Below, in pieces: positions 1-6,236 of a DNA stretch of 35,739 bases (position 1 is the first letter of the stretch; every line of letters starts with the position of its first letter). The notes under the pieces are model-generated. The model was not told the DNA's origin and searched no databases. It saw only the letters and a list, made by a program, of their open reading frames with translations. A program made the translations under genes and the position numbers. This stretch comes from a virus. Location of the stretch: positions 1 through 35,739 of IMG/VR virus record IMGVR_UViG_3300047157_000009. One strand, written 5' to 3'.

Positions 1-243
1 TCAGACCCATCACACTTCGGTACAACGTGGGATGCAGTCAAGGCTAAGAAGGATGCCCTTGTAGCAGCAGAACCCATGAGGCTACTGCGTGAGGAGCGTA
101 ACCGTAAAATAGCAGAGACAGACTGGTGGGCATCAAGTGACCTAACCCTGACTGATGCACAGAAGAAGTATAGAACTGACTTGCGTGACATAACCAAAAG
201 CGCAACGTCATTAGATGATGTAACTTGGCCTACAAAACCCTAG
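1..243 (+). CDS. Tail assembly chaperone-like protein (5' partial)
   Basis: The reading frame is open from base 1 to a TAG at 241-243, giving the last 80 residues of a protein whose start lies outside the window. It contains the segment AETDWWASSDLTLTDAQKKY followed by YRTDLRDI and ends TWPTKP. A TDWW...YR..LRD pattern is typical of the Phage_tail_APC type of tail assembly chaperone. The gene lies directly before the fibre genes, as expected for such a factor. Family assignment rests on this motif alone, and the N-terminal part cannot be judged. Confidence 0.7.
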   Translation, partial: SDPSHFGTTWDAVKAKKDALVAAEPMRLLREERNRKIAETDWWASSDLTLTDAQKKYRTDLRDITKSATSLDDVTWPTKP

Positions 244-252
244 GAGATTAAA

Positions 253-495
253 ATGGCAGAGATTAAAGTAACAGTAACCGACACAGAACTAAAGTGTCTT
301 GAATATGCAGCAGCATCCCCACAAGACTGGGCTGACAATGCTTTGACTAACAGAGCTAGGATAGCCAAGGATGAGATCATTGCTGCTCTTGTAGCACACT
401 GCAATGCTAACTCAGTAGCACTAGCTGTTGGTGAAGACAAGCAGGTAGCACAAGCGTTTGACTTGAAGGTTGTTAAGAAAGCCTCAGAAGAGTAA
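253..495 (+). CDS. Small hypothetical phage protein (80 aa)
   Basis: This 80-residue protein is not recognised as a named family. AGGAGATTAAA upstream is a good ribosome binding site for the ATG at 253. The sequence is soluble and alanine-rich, begins MAEIKVTVTDTELKCLEYAA, has no membrane segment and ends KKASEE. It sits between the tail chaperone-like gene and the first fibre gene, so a role in tail or fibre production is possible but unproven. A long frame on the opposite strand over the same bases is judged a shadow. Confidence 0.75.
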   Translation: MAEIKVTVTDTELKCLEYAAASPQDWADNALTNRARIAKDEIIAALVAHCNANSVALAVGEDKQVAQAFDLKVVKKASEE

Positions 496-504
496 GGAAT
501 AGCA

Positions 505-1662
505 ATGTCATACATTGGCACTGAACCTAAAGACATAAGATCATTTGGTAGAACTAAGTTTGACTACACTGCTACGCAGGGTCAGACAGCGTTTACTGGT
601 GCTGATGATGACGGTAAGGTATTAGCTTTTACTGTTGGACAGATAGAGGTATACGTCAACGGTATCCTCATGGATGATAGTGACTTCACCACAACTGGCA
701 CTGGTACAGTCACACTAGCATCTGCAGCTAATCTGAATGACGTTGTTAATGTTGTATCGTTTGAGTCAAACATACCAGACAATGATTATGTACCTGCTTC
801 AGGTGGTACGTTTACTGGTAACGTAACTCACAGTGGTACAGTAACTAATAGTAGTACAGTAACTAATAGTGGTAATGTAACCGTAGGTGGTACGCTAGGT
901 GTTACTGGTGTAACGACTATGACAGGTGACCTTACTGTAGATACTAACACGCTTCACGTTGACGTAGCAGATAATAGAGTGGGTATAGGAACGACAGCAC
1001 CAACAAATAACCTTACAATTGTAGATGGTGGTGGAAGCGCTTATGGAGCAGACGCTACTCTTTTATTAGACATGAAAAGAAATACCACAAATAGTGGTGC
1101 AACAAATGCAGTTGGACTTAGATTAGCAAATAATTCTAATGGGTTTAGTATTAAATATGGTGGTGCTTCAGATACATTAAACATAAGTGGCGGTAGTGGA
1201 AACACAATGGCTACTTTTAGGAATGATGGTGGTATGACATTACCCTATCAGCCTATGTTTGATGCTTATTTAACAGCTAATTCAAATCATACTTCTGGTG
1301 TCTATAATTTGTCAACTGGGGATAGCTGGGCAACTAGAGCTAATATTGGCAACCATTTTAGTTCAGGTACTTTTACTGCACCAGTAGCTGGTCGATACTT
1401 ATTTACAGCTAATATAACTGCTAGTGGTAGTGTCGGTTCTATGACCTACTTTGGTTCAGAGTTTCAAATTAATGGCTCCAGAAGATATATTCATTGGTGG
1501 GGTAAAGGTGGTAGTGGTGGCAGTTATTTTGCAGCAAACAACGCAGCTATTATGAATTTAGCTGCTAATGATGTCGTAAGATTGGCTAGTGAAAAAGCCC
1601 AAGCAACTACTATTCTTGGTGGTGCTGGATACACATCTTTTACTGGAATCTTAATAGGTTAG
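505..1662 (+). CDS. Tail fibre / receptor-binding protein with C1q-like tip
   Basis: A 385-residue fibre protein. The N-terminal ~95 residues (TQGQTAF... IEVYVNGILMDD ... LNDVVNVVSF) resemble the N-terminal module of the next gene and probably attach the fibre to the tail. Residues ~107-130 come from four 18-base repeats and read as alternating V/T/S/G strands, as in a beta-helical shaft. A segment DNRVGIGTTAPTNNLTI is common in marine phage fibres. Residues ~245-385 look like a C1q/TNF-type trimeric head: GTFTAPVAGRYLFTANI near the middle and FTGILIG at the end. The receptor is unknown. The TAG stop is inside the ribosome binding site of the next gene. Confidence 0.8.
   Translation: MSYIGTEPKDIRSFGRTKFDYTATQGQTAFTGADDDGKVLAFTVGQIEVYVNGILMDDSDFTTTGTGTVTLASAANLNDVVNVVSFESNIPDNDYVPASGGTFTGNVTHSGTVTNSSTVTNSGNVTVGGTLGVTGVTTMTGDLTVDTNTLHVDVADNRVGIGTTAPTNNLTIVDGGGSAYGADATLLLDMKRNTTNSGATNAVGLRLANNSNGFSIKYGGASDTLNISGGSGNTMATFRNDGGMTLPYQPMFDAYLTANSNHTSGVYNLSTGDSWATRANIGNHFSSGTFTAPVAGRYLFTANITASGSVGSMTYFGSEFQINGSRRYIHWWGKGGSGGSYFAANNAAIMNLAANDVVRLASEKAQATTILGGAGYTSFTGILIG
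823..894 (+). repeat. Four tandem 18-base units in fibre shaft
   Basis: Four consecutive 18-base units start at 823, 841, 859 and 877 (for example gtaactaatagtagtaca). They are imperfect but in frame, each encoding six residues of the type VTNSGT/VTNSST. They lie inside the shaft of the first fibre gene and could let shaft length change by slippage. Confidence 0.75.
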
Positions 1663-1675
1663 GAGGAACACATGA
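1660..1675 (+). repeat. Fibre cassette junction repeat, copy 1
   Basis: The 16 bases taggaggaacacatga hold the stop codon of the first fibre gene, the ribosome binding site and the start codon of the second. An identical copy occurs at the next fibre junction (2617-2632). Confidence 0.8.
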
Positions 1676-2619
1676 CAAGAGCAAGAGATGTAGCTAACCT
1701 CATAGGTTCTGGCAACTACAGTAGCACCACGTTCACAGCTACTGCAGGTCAGACTGTGTTTAGTATAGCACACACACAGAACTTTGTGCAGGTGTTTATG
1801 AATGGCTTGCTCTTAGACTTAACTGTAGACTACACAAGCAACGGATCAGCAGTAACACTTACATCAGGTGCAGCAGCAGGTGATGAGATAGAAGTTGTTG
1901 CATACAATACGTTCAGCGTTGGTGATGCACTCAACCAAGCAGCAGCCGATGCACGGTATGTTAATACTGCTGGCGATACGATGACAGGTAATTTACAGTC
2001 TACCGAACTTGTCGCCAACAATGCAGGAAATAATACAAATATAAGAGTACAAAACACTGCTTCTGGCTCTGGTTCTTCAGATGGTTTTGTAATTCAAAAT
2101 GCAACCAACAGTAAAGTTTATCTTTGGAATTATGAAAACTCAGATGTATTATTTGGCACTAACAGCATAGAGCGTCTAAAAATAGACAGCGCAGGACGTG
2201 TAACAACGCCTAATCAGCCAGCTTTCTCAACTAGAGGCACTAACTACACTCAAGCTAATAGTTGGACAATAGTCAAACCAGCTACTACAGAACTAAATGT
2301 TGGCAGTCACTACAATAGTTCTACTGGTGTTTGGACTGTTCCTGTTGCAGGAAACTATATTGTAGCAGCAAATGGTTTAGCATACCCATCAGGAACAAGT
2401 GGTTCTGGACCAGTATTTAATACTGGTTGGTATAAAAATGGGGCAATATGGGAAGATATACAAAACGGAGAATTTTATAGTAACCATACTAATTTTATTA
2501 ACACTGCTATTATACCTTGTGCAGCAAATGATACATTAGATTTTAGATTTTATCGTGGCAGTGGTACTGTCCTTGCATATACAAGTCAGTTTAATATGTA
2601 TGGCTATTTACTAGGATAG
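1672..2619 (+). CDS. Second tail fibre protein with C1q-like tip
   Basis: A 315-residue fibre protein. Residues 1-95 (TRARDVANLIG, then TATAGQTVF, VQVFMNGLLLD, GDEIEVVAYN) match the N-terminal module of the preceding fibre in pattern, suggesting a shared tail-docking domain. A middle part reads DARYVNTAGDTMTGNL, a common fibre linker. The C-terminal ~135 residues (QPAFSTRG ... GVWTVPVAGNYIVAA ... FNMYGYLLG) follow the same C1q-like pattern as the first fibre, but with different surface sequence. AGGAGGAACAC gives a strong ribosome binding site. It is probably a paralogous or alternative receptor-binding protein. The fold is inferred from pattern. Confidence 0.8.
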   Translation: MTRARDVANLIGSGNYSSTTFTATAGQTVFSIAHTQNFVQVFMNGLLLDLTVDYTSNGSAVTLTSGAAAGDEIEVVAYNTFSVGDALNQAAADARYVNTAGDTMTGNLQSTELVANNAGNNTNIRVQNTASGSGSSDGFVIQNATNSKVYLWNYENSDVLFGTNSIERLKIDSAGRVTTPNQPAFSTRGTNYTQANSWTIVKPATTELNVGSHYNSSTGVWTVPVAGNYIVAANGLAYPSGTSGSGPVFNTGWYKNGAIWEDIQNGEFYSNHTNFINTAIIPCAANDTLDFRFYRGSGTVLAYTSQFNMYGYLLG

Positions 2620-2632
2620 GAGGAACACATGA
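2617..2632 (+). repeat. Fibre cassette junction repeat, copy 2
   Basis: This is a second identical copy of taggaggaacacatga (first at 1660-1675), joining the second and third fibre genes. It contains stop codon, ribosome binding site and start codon. Confidence 0.8.
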
Positions 2633-3684
2633 GCAACGCAAGAAAACTAGCAGATAATCTTCCTACTGAGGGCAGTCTCTCTGGACGCAATCTTATAGTC
2701 AACGGTTCAATGAATGTGGCACAGAGAAGTACCTCAGTAACAGGGTTAGGTGCTAATGCAACTGGGTACTATACTGTTGATAGATGGCAGATTGAAACAG
2801 GAGGATCAAACTCAGGTAGATTTACAATGAGTCAATCATCTGATGCTCCAAGTGGTTTTGGGAATAGTTTAAAGTTAGATTGCACAACGGCTGATACATC
2901 AATAGCTGCTGGTGAATACCTTCTTCTTGAGTATCATATAGAAGGTCAAGATTTACAAAGAATTAAAAAAGGTACTTCAGATGCAGAAGAAGTTACAATT
3001 AGTTTTTATGTAAAAGCTAATGCTGCATTTAATTTTGTATTAGAATTTTATGATAACGACAATAACAGAACTTGCAGTAAATTATTCTCTACTACAACGA
3101 GTTGGAATAGGGTAGAGCTTACTTACCCTGCCGACACTACAGGAGCATTTGGTGATGATAATGCCTCAAGTGTTAGATTATTTTTTTGGATTCATGCAGG
3201 TTCCACCTATACTGGTGGTACATTAAATTCAAGTGCATTCAATACTCAAAGTTCTGCCAATAGAGCGCCAGGAATAAGTAGTTTTTATAGTAGTACAAAT
3301 AATGAGCTTTACATTACTGGCGTTCAAATGGAAGTTGGGCCGCAAAGTACGCCGTTTGAGCATGAACCAGTGGGAGTTACTTTAAGCAAGTGCCAAAGGT
3401 ATTTCGCCAAAATGTATTATGGCGCAACTGCAGCAAACGCTGGATACGGAAATTCTTATGGGTCTTACTTTCCAACTCCAGCTATAATGAGGGTAACCCC
3501 TACTGCTTCAGTAAATACTACTTTTGCACAATACCCGGGAGCTACCCATATAACACCAACTATAAATGTCACTGGAGGACCGGGAGCAGCCAACGGTGAA
3601 CAGACTTTTATAAGACCGTATCATGTTGGAAGTAATAGTTCAGATTATCTAGAAGGTACAATTAATGTAGATGCGGAGTTATGA
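2629..3684 (+). CDS. Third tail fibre-like protein, carbohydrate-binding type
   Basis: A 351-residue protein starting MSNARKLADNLPTEGSL, an N-terminal peptide related to the one at the start of the second fibre. The segment GRNLIVNGSMNVAQRST is typical of phage fibre and appendage proteins. Residues ~60-235 look like a jelly-roll carbohydrate-binding domain: YYTVDRWQIE, then YHIEGQDLQRIKKG, VTISFYVKAN and VQMEVGPQSTPFEHEP are all frequent in such modules. The C-terminal ~100 residues show no recognised motif. It is likely a sugar-binding appendage on the tail. Its TGA overlaps the next ATG (ATGA at 3681), so the two are translationally coupled. Confidence 0.75.
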   Translation: MSNARKLADNLPTEGSLSGRNLIVNGSMNVAQRSTSVTGLGANATGYYTVDRWQIETGGSNSGRFTMSQSSDAPSGFGNSLKLDCTTADTSIAAGEYLLLEYHIEGQDLQRIKKGTSDAEEVTISFYVKANAAFNFVLEFYDNDNNRTCSKLFSTTTSWNRVELTYPADTTGAFGDDNASSVRLFFWIHAGSTYTGGTLNSSAFNTQSSANRAPGISSFYSSTNNELYITGVQMEVGPQSTPFEHEPVGVTLSKCQRYFAKMYYGATAANAGYGNSYGSYFPTPAIMRVTPTASVNTTFAQYPGATHITPTINVTGGPGAANGEQTFIRPYHVGSNSSDYLEGTINVDAEL

Positions 3685-3857
3685 ATATGAATATTACATC
3701 AGCGAAATATACAAAAGATGACTTTAATATTAAAAACATTAAAGCTACAGTAGATGGACAGGAAATGTTTATACCAATAAACGCTACTGACAACCGCCAC
3801 TGGATAGCCATACAGAAATGGGTGGCAGAGGGTAACACCATAGCAGAGGCCGACTAA
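3681..3857 (+). CDS. Short coupled protein (58 aa), possible fibre assembly factor
   Basis: A 58-residue gene between the third fibre gene and the cupredoxin-domain gene. It starts in an ATGA overlap and ends in a TAATG overlap. The protein begins MNMNITSAKYTKDDFN and ends with TDNRHWIAIQKWVAEGNTIA plus EAD. Very similar DNRHW..IQ.W...GN.I..AD tails occur in short marine phage proteins next to fibre genes, as far as I recall, where a chaperone or attachment role is suspected. That role is inference. The second ATG at 3687 is an alternative start. Confidence 0.75.
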   Translation: MNMNITSAKYTKDDFNIKNIKATVDGQEMFIPINATDNRHWIAIQKWVAEGNTIAEAD

Positions 3858-5218
3858 TGTTTGGCTTCGCAGCAGTAGCAGAGACACCACTCTCAGCGGA
3901 ACTTACTAAGTACACCATAGGTGTTGTTCCTGCTTCCGTATCTGCAGCTTCTGCGTTAAACGCTCCCCAGTTCTCTGGTGGTGTTAATCTTCCTGCTTTA
4001 ACAGGGGTTTCTGCTACATTAACTAACACTGCACTTGACATTGACGGTAAAGCAAATATAACTACTGCTAACGTAGCAAGCACTACAAGCATAGCAGCAC
4101 TAACAATCTCAGGTAAAGCAAACGTTACGCACCCTTCACTACTAGGAACGTTTACACCTAACGTACCAAGCATAACAGGTATAGCTAATACAAACCTACC
4201 ATCACAAGGTGCTATCTCTGGTGCAGTCTTTGGTGACAATGTACAACCAACAGGACACAACTATACAGTAACAGTAGCTAATAGCGGAAGTGGTAACAAG
4301 TATTACATAGATGGTGTAGAGGCTGCAGCACTAACACTAACAAGAGGATTAACATACGTCTTTGATGTAAGTGACAACACTAACAGTGGACACCCATTTA
4401 GATTTAAAGATGCTTCTGGTAATACACTAACTACAGGAATAACTATAAGCGGAACAGCAGGACAGGCAGGGGCAACAGTAACTTACGTAGTTCCTGCTAC
4501 AGGCACACAGCCAGCATTGTATTACTGTACTGTACACGGCAACGGTATGGGCAATACTGTAACCACAGTAGCAAGCACCACAGCCTTTGTTGTAACTGTA
4601 GTAAATAGCGGTGGTAATAAGTTTGCTATAAATGGTGTCACTGCACCAACGCTACAACTTGTAAGAGGAACAACATACACATTTGATCTTAGTGATGCAT
4701 CTGTGTCTGGACACCCACTAGCCTTTAAGAGTGGCAACAATAGCTACACAGATGGTGTAACAAGCAGTGGTACTCCTGGTCAGTCTGGGGCAAGTGTAAC
4801 CTTTGCAGTACCAACCTCTGCACCTGGAATAGGACTAAGATACTACTGTACTGTACACGGTAACGGAATGGGTAACAGTATAACTACTAGCGGAGTACCT
4901 ATATCATTATCAGCGCAAGGTAAAGCTACACATACTCCTGCCTCTATATCTGCTGTAATAGATAAAGTAGTACCAAGCATAAGAGGATTAGCGTTCTTTA
5001 CATTACCTGATGTAAATGCTACTATAGCCCAGAACTTAGATGATCCTATTGGTGTACTCTTTCCATTTGATGACTTTGCAGATACATTTAGTAGAGGCAG
5101 AACGGTAGTAATAATAGCACCTACTATAGGTAATAGAACTGTATACATAGCTGCTGAAAATAGAACTGTAGTTATACGTCCTGTAAGAAGAGACAACGTA
5201 GTATACATAACTAATTAA
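3857..5218 (+). CDS. Virion protein with two cupredoxin-like domains
   Basis: A 453-residue protein. The N-terminal ~130 residues are A/S/T-rich with repeated (S/G)KAN(I/V)T elements. Two similar domains follow, residues ~133-240 and ~243-347. Each has a glycine-rich first strand (NKYYIDG, NKFAING), a SGHP loop and the ending YYCTVHGNGMGN. The positions match type 1 copper ligands: H179, C224, H227, M231 in the first and H286, C331, H334, M338 in the second, with 45 residues from His to Cys in both. The C-terminal ~60 residues are basic with repeated RTVxI motifs. The gene lies between fibre and tail-tube genes, so it is probably a tail or decoration protein. Whether it binds copper is unknown. 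Confidence 0.7.
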   Translation: MFGFAAVAETPLSAELTKYTIGVVPASVSAASALNAPQFSGGVNLPALTGVSATLTNTALDIDGKANITTANVASTTSIAALTISGKANVTHPSLLGTFTPNVPSITGIANTNLPSQGAISGAVFGDNVQPTGHNYTVTVANSGSGNKYYIDGVEAAALTLTRGLTYVFDVSDNTNSGHPFRFKDASGNTLTTGITISGTAGQAGATVTYVVPATGTQPALYYCTVHGNGMGNTVTTVASTTAFVVTVVNSGGNKFAINGVTAPTLQLVRGTTYTFDLSDASVSGHPLAFKSGNNSYTDGVTSSGTPGQSGASVTFAVPTSAPGIGLRYYCTVHGNGMGNSITTSGVPISLSAQGKATHTPASISAVIDKVVPSIRGLAFFTLPDVNATIAQNLDDPIGVLFPFDDFADTFSRGRTVVIIAPTIGNRTVYIAAENRTVVIRPVRRDNVVYITN

Positions 5219-5227
5219 GGATAAGAT

Positions 5228-5545
5228 ATGTCTTACAAATGGCCTGAAAAAGATCCTGATGAAACAGCAGACTTTAGTGTAGACTGGTCTAGGTTTCTAG
5301 GGTCTGACTCTATTGTATCGTCTACCTTTTTTGTTGATGATGCAAATGGAACAAAGACAGAAGTATCAACTGCACAATTTGTAAATGGGTTACAGTTCAT
5401 TGCAGGTACTCTTGCTGGTAATGTAGCCACTTCACGTTTTGGCGGTGGTCTAAATAATGTAAGGTATAACATTACATGTCGTATTAATACTACTCAAGGA
5501 CTTACATACGAGCGTTCTGTAACATTACCAATTAGGAATAGATAA
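5228..5545 (+). CDS. Small phage structural protein (105 aa), unnamed
   Basis: A 105-residue protein beginning MSYKWPEKDPDETADFSVDW. The W..KDPDE...F..DW opening recurs in small proteins of many podo- and siphoviruses, where it is usually annotated hypothetical. The rest has the alternating pattern of a beta sandwich and ends RSVTLPIRNR. It directly precedes the tail adaptor and nozzle genes, so a place in the neck or tail is likely. No enzyme motif is seen. The ribosome binding site AAGGATAAG supports the start. Confidence 0.7.
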   Translation: MSYKWPEKDPDETADFSVDWSRFLGSDSIVSSTFFVDDANGTKTEVSTAQFVNGLQFIAGTLAGNVATSRFGGGLNNVRYNITCRINTTQGLTYERSVTLPIRNR

Positions 5546-5546
5546 A

Positions 5547-6236
5547 ATGGCTTATGATTTTATTGGTTTAGTCAATGATGTTAATCATAGATTAAACGAA
5601 GTTGCTTTAGTAGAAGCAAATTTTACCGCATCTACAGGTTATTACAGTATAGCTAAAGACGCTGTTAACTCTGCAATAAGACATATTAATCAAGAAGAGT
5701 TTGAGTGGCCTTGGAATCATATACAAAGTGAATTGGTTTTAGCTGCAGGTGGTATGAAGTATTACTATCCTACAGATGCCAAAACAATAAACATGAACTC
5801 GTTCCGTATAAAGAGAGAAGATAGTCTTGGTACAGGAACGGTAAAATTAAAGTCGCTAGTATATGAAGAATGGCTAGAGAAGTATGCTGATGATGAGTTT
5901 AACACAGACACAAGTATACGTGGTGTTCCTAAATTTATTGTGCGTACACCTAGTAGGGAACTAATTTGTCATCCTGTACCTGACAAAGCATACACTATAG
6001 TTTACGAATACTACTCAATGGGATACGATTTAGAGAACCCTTTAGATGTACCATCTCTACCACAGCAGTACAGGTTTGCTATTGTTGATGGTGCAATGTA
6101 CTACGCATTTCAATTTAGAGGTGATACACAGGCTGCAGACGTAGCTCTTAGAAAGTTTGAGAAACAAATAAAAGATTTACGTGTAATAAATATAAACAGA
6201 ACACCATACCTAAGAGATAGAAGAGTTACTTTTTAA
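5547..6236 (+). CDS. Tail tube adaptor-like protein (T7 gp11 / P22 gp4 role)
   Basis: A 229-residue protein with an alpha-helical N-terminal part (YDFIGLVNDVNHRLNEVAL, AKDAVNSAIRHINQEEFEWP) and a mixed middle, followed by a helical end with LPQQYRFAIVDGAMYYAFQF and ADVALRKFEKQIKDLR. Helix-rich proteins of this size placed directly before the nozzle gene are the portal-tail adaptors in T7 (gp11) and P22 (gp4). The stop overlaps the next ATG (TAATG at 6234). Function is inferred from order, size and pattern, not from a catalytic motif. Confidence 0.7.
   Translation: MAYDFIGLVNDVNHRLNEVALVEANFTASTGYYSIAKDAVNSAIRHINQEEFEWPWNHIQSELVLAAGGMKYYYPTDAKTINMNSFRIKREDSLGTGTVKLKSLVYEEWLEKYADDEFNTDTSIRGVPKFIVRTPSRELICHPVPDKAYTIVYEYYSMGYDLENPLDVPSLPQQYRFAIVDGAMYYAFQFRGDTQAADVALRKFEKQIKDLRVININRTPYLRDRRVTF

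Noticed and set aside
3784-4260. A 158-residue leftward frame under the cupredoxin-domain gene
   Set aside because: It lies opposite a gene with overlapping start and recognised domains, in a block where all other genes run rightward.
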